Assembly: GCA_900763175.1 (NCBI GenBank)
Contig: CAAFJI010000082.1
Span: 1 to 8,774, forward strand
Direction: 5' to 3'
Length of the DNA: 8,774 nt
From: Lachnospiraceae bacterium
GTDB lineage: Bacteria; Bacillota; Clostridia; Lachnospirales; Lachnospiraceae
Shown: positions 1-6,050 of the stretch, piece after piece
Layout: the number at the start of each line of letters is the position of its first letter
Position numbering within the stretch: position 1 is the first letter of the stretch
Notes under the pieces: generated by a model
What the model saw: the letters and a program-made list of their open reading frames with translations, nothing else
Database searches by the model: none
Told to the model about the DNA's origin: nothing
Program-made: the position numbers and the translations under genes

Positions 1-162
1 AGAGCGTGTTTGGAAAATGCTTTCTGCAAGATGTGCGTCACAGTTTGTGGGAAATTTGTCCCGGATGAGGGCGTCGTAGCGGGCTACGACAACTGAATTC
101 GGGACAAAAGTCCCGCAAAATGGGGCGTGCAGATTGCAGGAATGATTTTGGGGGCACGCTCT
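1..162. repeat. MITE/REP-like palindromic intergenic element
   Basis: This is a non-coding element bounded by an 8-base terminal inverted repeat, AGAGCGTG (1-8) and CACGCTCT (155-162). Further pairing segments nest inside in the right order: AAAAT 14-18 with ATTTT 145-149; CTGCAA 24-29 with TTGCAG 134-139; 32-39 with 124-131 (using G-T wobbles); TTTGTCCCG 55-63 with CGGGACAAA 100-108; and a perfect GTCGTAGC 73-80 with GCTACGAC 83-90. The whole element can therefore fold as one long imperfect hairpin. The wobbles in the 32-39/124-131 arm pair only in a plus-strand transcript. No credible gene lies inside. It resembles dispersed MITE-like or extragenic palindromic repeats of Lachnospiraceae, but copy number cannot be judged from one window. 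The left edge coincides with the window edge, so its outer boundary is uncertain. Confidence 0.6.
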
Positions 163-172
163 AGAGCGTGTT
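155..172. repeat. Inverted junction of two element ends
   Basis: CACGCTCT (155-162) is followed immediately by AGAGCGTG (163-170), making a perfect 16-base palindrome. The stretch 163-172 (agagcgtgtt) exactly repeats bases 1-10 in direct orientation. The motif thus occurs as left end, right end and left end again. The third copy abuts the nfnB terminator without a second element body. It may be a target-site relic, the stub of a second copy, or a tandem array boundary. Confidence 0.5.
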
Positions 173-175
173 ACA

Positions 176-222
176 TAAAAAATCCCCGCCGAACATTCTC
201 TTTTGAAAATATTTCGACGGGG
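176..222 (-). terminator. Rho-independent terminator after nfnB
   Basis: Read on the minus strand, CCCCGTCGAA (222-213) pairs with TTCGGCGGGG (193-184). This gives a 10-pair stem with one G-U pair, followed at once by a run of six T (182-177). It starts about 20 bases after the nfnB stop codon and closes the nfnA-nfnB transcript. Confidence 0.9.
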
Positions 223-242
223 AAACTTATTTTCCGAACAAA

Positions 243-1640
243 TTATTTAGCAGATTTGCTCTTAATATACTCATCGATACCACGGGCACCAGCTTTGCCT
301 GCTCCCATTGCAAGGATAACAGTTGCTGCACCTGTTACGGCATCTCCACCTGCATATACACCCTCTTTGGAAGTCTTACCAAACTCTTCGTCTGCGATGA
401 TACATTTTCTCTTGTTTGTATCAAGACCGATCGTTGTGGAAGAAATCAGCGGGTTCGGGCTTGTGCCAAGAGACATGATAACTGTGTCAACATCAATGGT
501 AAACTCAGAACCAGGAATCTCAACAGGACGTCTTCTTCCGGAAGCATCCGGCTCGCCAAGCTCCATACGGATGCATTTGATACCAGTTACCCAGTCTTTG
601 TCATCGGTAAGGATCTCAACAGGATTGCAAAGAAGATCAAACTGTACGCCCTCTTCTTTTGCGTGATGCACTTCCTCTTTACGTGCAGGAAGCTCTGCCT
701 CGGAACGACGATAGATGATATGTACCTCTGCGCCCAGACGAAGTGCTGTTCTTGCGGCATCCATTGCAACGTTACCGCCGCCTACAACAGCAACTTTCTT
801 GCCATGTGCGATAGGAGTATCATAGTCCTCACGGAAAGCCTTCATCAGGTTGTTACGTGTCAGGTACTCATTTGCGGAAAATACACCGTTTGCCTGCTCG
901 CCAGGGATTCCCATGAACATAGGAAGTCCGGCGCCGGAACCGATAAATACTGCCTCGAAGCCCTCTTCCTTAAGAAGTTCGTCGATGGTAACGGATTTAC
1001 CGATGATAACGTTTGTCTCAATCTTAACGCCAAGAGATTTTACGTTCTCAACCTCTGCAGCGACTACTTTATCTTTTGGAAGACGGAACTCCGGAATACC
1101 GTAAACAAGAACACCGCCTGCTTTATGAAGAGCCTCAAAAATCGTTACATCGTAACCCATTTTGGCAAGATCTCCTGCGCAGGTAAGTCCGGAAGGACCG
1201 GAACCGATCACTGCGATCTTATGTCCGTTCTTCTGTGCAGCCGGAGCTGGTTTGATGCCGTTCTCTTTTGCCCAGTCTGCAACGAAACGCTCCAGTTTAC
1301 CAATGGAAACAGCCTCACCCTTCATACCACGGATACATCTACCCTCACACTGAGTCTCCTGAGGACATACACGTCCACAGACAGCAGGAAGAGCGCTGGA
1401 CTCACTGATAATCTGATAAGCCTTCTCAAAGTTTCCTTCCTTTACCTCATGAACAAAACCTGGGATATTAATGGAAACCGGGCAGCCTTCCACACATTTT
1501 GCTTTCTTACAGCCAAGGCAGCGGTTAGCCTCCTCAACTGCTTCTTCTTTATTGTAACCAAGGCAAACTTCTTCAAAGTTAGTAGCACGTACTTCCGGAG
1601 CCTGCTCTCTGACTGGTACTTTCTTTAATACATCTGCCAT
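243..1640 (-). CDS. nfnB: NADH-dependent ferredoxin:NADP oxidoreductase large subunit (NfnB; GltA/SudA-like)
   Basis: The protein has 465 residues. It is the large flavin and iron-sulfur subunit of the Nfn complex, where by family knowledge one FAD bifurcates electrons from NADPH to ferredoxin and NAD, or the reverse. Visible in order: an N-terminal cysteine domain with C41, C44, C49, C53 and C88, C92, C98, C102 (CLGCKKAKCVEGCP and VCGRVCPQETQCEGRC), the ligands expected for two [4Fe-4S] clusters; a first Rossmann fold GSGPSG at 145-150 for FAD; a second one at VVGGGN 285-290 with R311-R312 (YRRSEAELPAR) fitting NADPH; and a C-terminal AGGDAVTGAATVILAMGAG segment closing the FAD site. The length is normal for the family. 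The ATG overlaps the nfnA stop (TAATG), with GGAGGTGA ahead of it. Automated pipelines often call this protein 'glutamate synthase small subunit GltA'. The adjacent nfnA, and no glutamate synthase large subunit in view, argue for Nfn. SudA (sulfide dehydrogenase) is an older name for the same family. Confidence 0.88.
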   Translation of the reverse strand: MADVLKKVPVREQAPEVRATNFEEVCLGYNKEEAVEEANRCLGCKKAKCVEGCPVSINIPGFVHEVKEGNFEKAYQIISESSALPAVCGRVCPQETQCEGRCIRGMKGEAVSIGKLERFVADWAKENGIKPAPAAQKNGHKIAVIGSGPSGLTCAGDLAKMGYDVTIFEALHKAGGVLVYGIPEFRLPKDKVVAAEVENVKSLGVKIETNVIIGKSVTIDELLKEEGFEAVFIGSGAGLPMFMGIPGEQANGVFSANEYLTRNNLMKAFREDYDTPIAHGKKVAVVGGGNVAMDAARTALRLGAEVHIIYRRSEAELPARKEEVHHAKEEGVQFDLLCNPVEILTDDKDWVTGIKCIRMELGEPDASGRRRPVEIPGSEFTIDVDTVIMSLGTSPNPLISSTTIGLDTNKRKCIIADEEFGKTSKEGVYAGGDAVTGAATVILAMGAGKAGARGIDEYIKSKSAK

Positions 1641-2527
1641 TATTTGTCACCTCCACAATGTCCGCATCCGCCGTGATGGGTATCGCCTTCCTGAAGCTTC
1701 AGAAGCGCACGTCCCTCTTCGGTCTTGTACATCTGCTGTCTCTTCATGGCAAGATCGAAATCAACTTTATGTCCGTCGAATTCCGGTCCGTCAACACAGG
1801 CAAATTTCACTTCGCCGCCAACCATCAAACGACAGGCTCCGCACATACCTGTTCCATCTACCATGATCGGATTCATGCTGACGATTGTAGGGATATTCAG
1901 CTCTTTGGTTAACAGGCAGACAAATTTCATCATGATCATCGGTCCGATTGCAACGCAGAGATCATACTCTTTGCCCTGATTCTGTACAAGATCACGAAGT
2001 ACGTCTGTACCCATGCCCTTGCGAACATAAGAACCATCATCTGTAGTTACGTACAGATTACATACCTCTTTCATCTTGTCCTCAAGGATGAGAAGGTCTT
2101 TTGTCTTGGCACCAACGATAGCATCGGCTGTAATGCCGTGCTCATGAAGCCATTTCACCTGTGGATATACAGGTGCGGTTCCTACTCCACCTGCTACGAA
2201 TACGATTTTCTTTTTCTTAAGTTCCTCAATGTCCTCATGGCAAAGCTCAGATGGCTGTCCAAGTGGTCCAACGAAATCCTCGAAGTAGTCTCCTGTTTTC
2301 AGCTCAGACATCCTGGTGGTGGAAGCTCCAGCTGGCTGGAATACGATTGTTACAGTGCCTTTCTCTGCGTCATAATCACAGATTGTAAGCGGAATTCTCT
2401 CGCCTACTTCGTCCATCTTAACGATAACGAACTGACCAGGCAGACAGTGCTTAGCCACGCGAGGAGCTTCCACATCCATAAGAAAAACATTTGCAGAAAG
2501 TTTCTCTGCGTTGAGTATCTTATACAT
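1640..2527 (-). CDS. nfnA: NADH-dependent ferredoxin:NADP oxidoreductase small subunit (NfnA; SudB-like)
   Basis: The protein has 295 residues and belongs to the ferredoxin-NADP reductase/dihydroorotate dehydrogenase electron-transfer subunit fold. It supplies the NADH-side FAD and a [2Fe-2S] cluster in the cytoplasmic NfnAB complex. RIPLT at 44-48 fits the flavin-binding barrel and AGGVGTAPVYP at 112-122 the NAD pyrophosphate loop. MCGACRLMVGG..FACVDG carries C229, C232 and C244. D224 just before them is a candidate fourth cluster ligand, as reported for Nfn enzymes. The C-terminus ends in HHGGCGHCGGDK, with two more cysteines (C288, C291) and two histidines beyond the conserved fold. The ATG has AGGAGGG nine bases upstream. 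The gene is translationally coupled to nfnB through TAATG, so the subunits should be made in equal amounts. PyrK-type subunits are related, but the pairing with nfnB settles the call. Confidence 0.88.
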   Translation of the reverse strand: MYKILNAEKLSANVFLMDVEAPRVAKHCLPGQFVIVKMDEVGERIPLTICDYDAEKGTVTIVFQPAGASTTRMSELKTGDYFEDFVGPLGQPSELCHEDIEELKKKKIVFVAGGVGTAPVYPQVKWLHEHGITADAIVGAKTKDLLILEDKMKEVCNLYVTTDDGSYVRKGMGTDVLRDLVQNQGKEYDLCVAIGPMIMMKFVCLLTKELNIPTIVSMNPIMVDGTGMCGACRLMVGGEVKFACVDGPEFDGHKVDFDLAMKRQQMYKTEEGRALLKLQEGDTHHGGCGHCGGDK

Positions 2528-2588
2528 AGTTCCCTCCTGAAGTACTATATTTAACGGACACTAAAGAGGCGCCGTCATTATCTATATC

Positions 2589-2617
2589 ACTATAGCACAA
2601 AAAAGTGGGTTAGTAAA
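2589..2617 (-). promoter_or_regulatory. Candidate promoter of nfnA-nfnB
   Basis: Minus-strand -35 TTTACT (2617-2612), a 17-base spacer, then -10 TATAGT (2594-2589) preceded by TGC, which makes an extended -10. The predicted leader to the nfnA ATG is about 55 bases. CTATA-GTGA-TATAG forms a small dyad over and just after the -10 (about 2582-2595). Confidence 0.6.
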
Positions 2618-2626
2618 ATAAAATTC

Positions 2627-2660
2627 TGCTGTTTTCCCTATATTTTTTCATAAAATAGCA
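2627..2660 (-). terminator. Weak terminator-like hairpin after tepA
   Basis: On the minus strand TGCTATTTT (2660-2652, overlapping the last codons of tepA) faces AAAACAGCA (2635-2627). The arms are complementary except at one position and are followed by GAATTTTATTTTA. The stem is AT-rich and the T tract is broken, so termination is likely leaky at best. Confidence 0.25.
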
Positions 2661-3373
2661 TTTTTTCCATTTTTCTCTCTTGAAATGTCAATAAGTTCGT
2701 ACAATTTTTCAAGTGCTTCCCGTATGCCTCCCACTTCATTGATCAGTCCTTCCTTTACTGCCTCCGGTCCTTCCAGCATGGTTCCTACATCCTTTACAAG
2801 CTGGGTGGTATCCAGCATCAGCTCTTCCAGACGCTCCTGGGAAGTATTGGAATGGCCGGAAATAAAGGCCGTGATCCGGTCCTGGATTTTTTCCATGTTC
2901 CGATAGGACTGAGCCACGCCGATAAACATTCCGCTGGTACGCACCGGATGAATGACCATGGTGGCACTTGGCACTACAAAAGAATAGTCTGCGGACACCG
3001 CCATGGGAACACCGATGGAATGGCCGCCTCCAAGGACAAGGGAAACTGTTGGCACACTAAGAGAAGCGATCATTTCTGCAATGGCAAGTCCGGCTTCCAC
3101 ATCCCCGCCCACTGTATTTAAAAGGACCAGAAGCCCGTCAACAGAGTCGTCCTCCTCTATCATGGCAAGTTTGGGAAGAATATGCTCATACTTCGTGGTT
3201 TTGCTGTGAGACGGGGCGGATTCATGTCCTTCCACTTCTCCGATAATGGTAAGAAGCTCCACCTTATATTTTCTGGAATTTTCATTCAGGGTAATCTGGC
3301 CCATATCCCGGATCTGCCTGTTCTGTTGATCCTCTTTTTCCAGATTTTCTCTGTTATTTTCTTCTTCAGACAT
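2648..3373 (-). CDS. tepA: TepA-like ClpP-fold serine protease
   Basis: The protein has 241 residues from the preferred start and is a cytoplasmic member of the Clp/crotonase protease superfamily, very like Bacillus TepA (YmfB, 'translocation-enhancing protein'). After a charged, probably disordered N-terminus of about 35 residues come KTTKYEHILPKL, then LNTVGGDVEAGLAIAEMIASL (substrate-binding strand), GGGHSIGVP with the nucleophile serine (about residue 119), and TMVIHPVR with the catalytic histidine (about 142). A C-terminal helix ends in EAVKEGLINEVGG, as in ClpP. The third catalytic residue should be an aspartate near 189 or 195, but I cannot choose between them. No signal peptide is visible. 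An ATG six codons upstream (3391) exists, but GGAGG sits seven bases before the ATG at 3373, so I start there. Substrates are unknown. The family has been linked to protein export and signal-peptide handling. Confidence 0.85.
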   Translation of the reverse strand: MSEEENNRENLEKEDQQNRQIRDMGQITLNENSRKYKVELLTIIGEVEGHESAPSHSKTTKYEHILPKLAMIEEDDSVDGLLVLLNTVGGDVEAGLAIAEMIASLSVPTVSLVLGGGHSIGVPMAVSADYSFVVPSATMVIHPVRTSGMFIGVAQSYRNMEKIQDRITAFISGHSNTSQERLEELMLDTTQLVKDVGTMLEGPEAVKEGLINEVGGIREALEKLYELIDISREKNGKNAIL

Positions 3374-3414
3374 AAAAATACCTCCATACATTCGTATGAA
3401 GGTATTATCTGCAA

Positions 3415-3443
3415 CTTATAAAGATTTATACTGTAAAAGCCAA
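3415..3443 (-). promoter_or_regulatory. Candidate promoter of tepA
   Basis: Minus-strand TTGGCT (3443-3438), a 17-base spacer, TATAAG (3420-3415), about 40 bases before the tepA start. The -10 is good and the -35 weak. Confidence 0.4.
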
Positions 3444-3448
3444 AACAG

Positions 3449-3476
3449 GCAGGAAAAAACACTTTTTTGACCCTGC
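3449..3476 (-). terminator. Possible terminator after yebC
   Basis: On the minus strand GCAGG (3476-3472) and CCTGC (3453-3449) enclose AAAAAA-GTG-TTTTTT, so the whole unit folds back on itself immediately after the yebC stop. The T tract lies inside the stem instead of after it, so this is a weaker prediction than the one after nfnB. Confidence 0.4.
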
Positions 3477-3483
3477 TATCTAC

Positions 3484-4215
3484 TTATTGTTCATCCCAGT
3501 TGTGCCATACATCTGTTACATCATCGTCATCATCCAGAAGATCCAGGATTCTCTGAATGTCCTTCAGTGCCTTCTCATCTGTAAGCTCAACAGTAGTCTG
3601 CGGAATCATAGCGACCTGTGCCTCAAGAAGGGGAACGCCCGCTGCCTCAAGAGCCTCACGCACTGCGCTGAAATCATCCGGGGCTGTGAGCACTTCATAG
3701 CTGTCCTCTTCCTCGTTGAAATCCTCAGCACCAGCATCAAGAGCCGTCATCATCAGCTCATCAGCATCCATCTCGCACTCTTCTTTGTCGATGATGATCT
3801 GACCCTTCTGGTCGAACATATAAGATACACAGCCCTGTGTTCCGATGCTTCCGTTACCTTTTGTGAAAGCATTTCTCACATTGCTGGCTGTACGGTTCTT
3901 GTTATCTGTAAGCGTCTCAACGATGATTGCAACACCATTAGGGCCATATCCCTCATATACCGCTTTCTCATAGCTGTCTGCTGAATCAGCACCAGCTGCC
4001 TTTTTGATACCACGCTCAATGGTATCGTTAGGCATATTGTTTGCCTTTGCCTTTGCAATAACATCACGAAGCTTACCATTGTTATTCGGATCCGGACCGC
4101 CGGCTTTAACAGCCATTACGATCTCACGGCCGATGATGGTAAAAATCTTACCCTTTTTAGCATCATTTTTTTCTTTCTTGTGTTTTATGTTTGCGAATTT
4201 TGAATGTCCTGACAT
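3484..4215 (-). CDS. yebC: YebC/PmpR (TACO1) family protein
   Basis: The protein has 243 residues, the usual length of this nearly universal cytoplasmic family. The N-terminus MSGHSKFANIKHKKEKNDAKKG is the family signature. It is followed by GGPDPNNNGKLRDVIAKAKANNMPNDTIERGIKKA, then YEGYGPNGVAIIVETLTDNKNRTASNVRNAF with an SIGTQGCVSYMF segment, and an acidic C-terminus. Members were first described as DNA-binding regulators (PmpR). More recent work on YebC and mitochondrial TACO1 points to ribosome binding and relief of stalling at proline-rich stretches, so a translation role is the better guess. The ATG is fixed by the conserved N-terminus and by GGAGAGG seven bases upstream. This puts the first 31 bases inside the end of the preceding CBS membrane gene, in another frame, which implies cotranscription. 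Annotation as 'transcriptional regulator' should be read with caution. Confidence 0.93.
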   Translation of the reverse strand: MSGHSKFANIKHKKEKNDAKKGKIFTIIGREIVMAVKAGGPDPNNNGKLRDVIAKAKANNMPNDTIERGIKKAAGADSADSYEKAVYEGYGPNGVAIIVETLTDNKNRTASNVRNAFTKGNGSIGTQGCVSYMFDQKGQIIIDKEECEMDADELMMTALDAGAEDFNEEEDSYEVLTAPDDFSAVREALEAAGVPLLEAQVAMIPQTTVELTDEKALKDIQRILDLLDDDDDVTDVWHNWDEQ

Positions 4216-5522
4216 TTCTTATCCTCTCCTTTTGTTTCTTTTTTTATCTTTTCGGCCCGTACCTTTCCAATGGTCTTATGACCAAGAGAAAGAATTCTGA
4301 AACGGTAGCCGTTTACAACAATTTCCTTATCCAGATCATCCTCTGTAGGAATGTGTCCCAGAAGATCTGTGAGATAACCATTTAAGGTTTCAAACTCCAC
4401 CTTGCCAAAATCAATTCCGAGTTCTTCGGAAACATCCTCCAGATAAGCAAACCCGTCAATGATCACACTGTTGTCCTTCTGTGTGCGGAAGGTGCTGTCC
4501 TCCTCATCGTATTCATCCAGAATGTCTCCCACGATTTCTTCCAGAATGTCTTCCATGGAGACAATTCCGGAGGTCTGCCCGTACTCATCCACAACAACCG
4601 CCATATGGATCTTCTTCATCTGCATGGAACCAAAAAGATCACTGATCCCTCTCGTTTCCGGAATAAAGGAAGCCTCTCGTATCAGTCCCGGCAGATCTTT
4701 CAAAGGTTTGAATTTCGCCCAGGAATTTCTGGTAAGAAATTTCAGTGCATCTTTATAGTGAATGATTCCTACTATATTGTCAATGGTTTCTTTGTATACC
4801 GGATAGCGGGAATTTCCCTCTTCCAGCATGGTATCCACGATGGTCTGCAGATTTTCTTCCTGGTCGAAGGCAATCACATTTTTGCGATGGGTCATAATAT
4901 CCTTAGCTTCTGTATCATTGAACTCCATGATATTCTGGATCATCTCCGCCTCATTTTCCTCGATGACACCCTGTTCATGAGCCTCATCCACAATGGATAT
5001 GATCTCCTCCTCCGTTACAGGATCCTCAGCCTGATTAAAGGCAACGCCAAAGGGTCTTGCTGCCAGCTTGGCAATGAGAGTAACGCACACCGTAAACGGA
5101 TAAAGAATTCTGGTAAAAAAATCTACAATGCCAAGATACCGATATGCGTATTTTTCCGGATGATAGGTGCCAATTCTTCTGAATGTAAGAATGCCCAGAG
5201 ACGCCAGCAGGATCACCACAAGTGCCAGAACCAGAACCAGTGCTGCAAGATGCTTTATGTAAGGATGAAAGGTATTGGTTGCCCATGGAACTACAAAAGC
5301 TCCAAAACAGACTCCCGAAGCCATAACTATCAGCGGAATCGCATTGACGAACGTCACTGGATTGTCCATAAGAGCAAGCAGCCGAATCGCTTTCTTCTCT
5401 CCTTCCTGCGCACGCTTCTCAACCTCGCTTCCGCTTAAATTGTGTACTGCTGCTGAAAAGCCATAGAAAATACCGTTCAGCCATAAAAGCAATACTAAAA
5501 TGATTACGCCCACCAGGGGCAT
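4185..5522 (-). CDS. CNNM/CBS/CorC_HlyC-domain membrane protein ('hemolysin family', probable ion efflux)
   Basis: The protein has about 445 residues. Domains in order (from the preferred start): a CNNM (DUF21) membrane domain of about 165 residues with hydrophobic stretches near 2-18, 57-80, 90-113 and 130-153; a CBS pair (MTHRKNVIAFD near 210, IVGIIHYKDAL near 250, SFIPETRGISDLF near 285, MAVVVDEYGQTSGIVSMEDILEEIVGDI near 307-334); and a C-terminal CorC_HlyC domain (IIDGFAYLEDVSEELG to ILSLGHKTIGKV). Relatives include bacterial CorC/MpfA proteins, implicated in magnesium efflux or resistance. CBS pairs bind adenosine nucleotides. The old name 'hemolysin' is not supported by anything seen here. 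Two starts are possible: ATG 5540, with GGAGG a long 16 bases away, and ATG 5522, with AAGGTGG seven bases away. I prefer 5522. The 3' end overlaps yebC by 31 bases, so the two are probably made from one mRNA starting at the promoter at 5607-5635. Confidence 0.88.
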   Translation of the reverse strand: MPLVGVIILVLLLWLNGIFYGFSAAVHNLSGSEVEKRAQEGEKKAIRLLALMDNPVTFVNAIPLIVMASGVCFGAFVVPWATNTFHPYIKHLAALVLVLALVVILLASLGILTFRRIGTYHPEKYAYRYLGIVDFFTRILYPFTVCVTLIAKLAARPFGVAFNQAEDPVTEEEIISIVDEAHEQGVIEENEAEMIQNIMEFNDTEAKDIMTHRKNVIAFDQEENLQTIVDTMLEEGNSRYPVYKETIDNIVGIIHYKDALKFLTRNSWAKFKPLKDLPGLIREASFIPETRGISDLFGSMQMKKIHMAVVVDEYGQTSGIVSMEDILEEIVGDILDEYDEEDSTFRTQKDNSVIIDGFAYLEDVSEELGIDFGKVEFETLNGYLTDLLGHIPTEDDLDKEIVVNGYRFRILSLGHKTIGKVRAEKIKKETKGEDKKCQDIQNSQT

Positions 5523-5571
5523 ACTACTGCCACCTTCCATATATAAATGCCCTGTTCCTCCGTAGAAAATG

Positions 5572-5605
5572 GTTAAGTGCGGCTATAATGCCGCTGAGAC
5601 TTAAC
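5572..5605. promoter_or_regulatory. Strong inverted repeat in leader of the CBS membrane gene
   Basis: GTTAAGT-GCGGC (5572-5583) is matched by GCCGC (5590-5594) and ACTTAAC (5599-5605), giving 12 perfect pairs with a TATAAT loop and a four-base bulge (TGAG). It lies directly after the -10 box and about 50 bases before the preferred start codon. No T run follows on the minus strand, so it is not a classic terminator. It may be a protein-binding dyad, an mRNA 5'-end stabiliser, or a processing site on read-through transcripts from mazF. Confidence 0.6.
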
Positions 5606-5606
5606 A

Positions 5607-5635
5607 ACTATATCACTAAAGTTTCTTTTCGTCAA
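5607..5635 (-). promoter_or_regulatory. Promoter for the CBS membrane gene and yebC
   Basis: Minus-strand TTGACG (5635-5630), an exact 17-base spacer, and TATAGT (5612-5607) with TGA before it. This is close to the vegetative consensus with an extended -10. The -35 overlaps the mazF stop codon (5634-5632). Confidence 0.75.
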
Positions 5636-5982
5636 GAGAAGGTAAGCTCCAGACTGATTTCCAGCGCATGATTTACCCGATCAAGCATAGGACCGTCCAG
5701 ATGGCATACCTTATCTTTCAGTCTTCTTTTATCAATGGTACGAAGCTGTTCCAGAAGGATTACCGAATCCTTTTCAATCCCGTAGGATGCGGCATCGATC
5801 TCAATGTGGGTAGGCAGCTTCGCCTTATTCATTTTGGATGTGATGGCTGCACAGATCACAGTAGGGCTGTGCCTGTTTCCCACATCATTTTGTATGATCA
5901 GAACCGGACGGATGCCACCCTGCTCACTTCCCACTACCGGTCTTAGATCAGCATAAAAAATATCCCCTCTTTTAATTACCAC
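5632..5982 (-). CDS. mazF: MazF/PemK-family mRNA interferase (EndoA-type toxin)
   Basis: The protein has 116 residues and is a sequence-specific endoribonuclease of the MazF fold, closely resembling Bacillus EndoA (MazF). The N-terminus reads VIKRGDIFYADLRPVVGSEQGGIRPVLIIQND. The residues expected for RNA cleavage, R25 in GGIRPVL and T48 in AAITSK, are both present. KAKLPTHIEI, DSVILLEQLRTIDKRRL and a full C-terminus (NHALEISLELTF) complete the fold, so the toxin appears intact. The start is GTG. A GTG at 5991 sits one base after GGAG, which is too close, whereas GTG at 5982 is ten bases away and gives the family's normal N-terminus, so I use 5982. In many Bacillota mazF follows alr and mazE; here alr is followed directly by mazF, with only 121 bases between them and no antitoxin-like gene. 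Control may come from an antitoxin elsewhere or from the promoter region upstream. Confidence 0.92.
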   Translation of the reverse strand: MVIKRGDIFYADLRPVVGSEQGGIRPVLIIQNDVGNRHSPTVICAAITSKMNKAKLPTHIEIDAASYGIEKDSVILLEQLRTIDKRRLKDKVCHLDGPMLDRVNHALEISLELTFS

Positions 5983-6050
5983 ACAATTCACACTCCGTTT
6001 TACTTTGACTTTTCACTTTCTGAAAATAAGTATTTCCAACTTTTTTCCTG

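Noticed and set aside
1..162. CRISPR array or tRNA/rRNA gene in the non-coding left end
   Set aside because: There are no regularly spaced repeats with spacers and no cloverleaf; the pairing is one nested hairpin.
127..666. Plus-strand frame starting in the repeat element
   Set aside because: It runs through the nfnB terminator and antisense to nfnB; it has no ribosome binding site and no domain.
663..1628. Long plus-strand open frame (321 codons) opposite nfnB
   Set aside because: It is a mirror of the nfnB coding strand: composition is odd, there is no recognisable domain, and nfnB motifs are complete on the other strand.
3374..3391. Six-codon longer start for tepA (ATG 3391)
   Set aside because: This ATG overlaps the GGAGG that serves the ATG at 3373, so the shorter start is better placed.
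4605..5438. Plus-strand open frame of 277 codons opposite the CBS membrane gene
   Set aside because: It is antisense to a gene with clear CNNM, CBS and CorC domains, and has no family resemblance of its own.
5983..5991. GTG 5991 as mazF start
   Set aside because: Only one base separates it from GGAG, and the shorter protein matches the family N-terminus.
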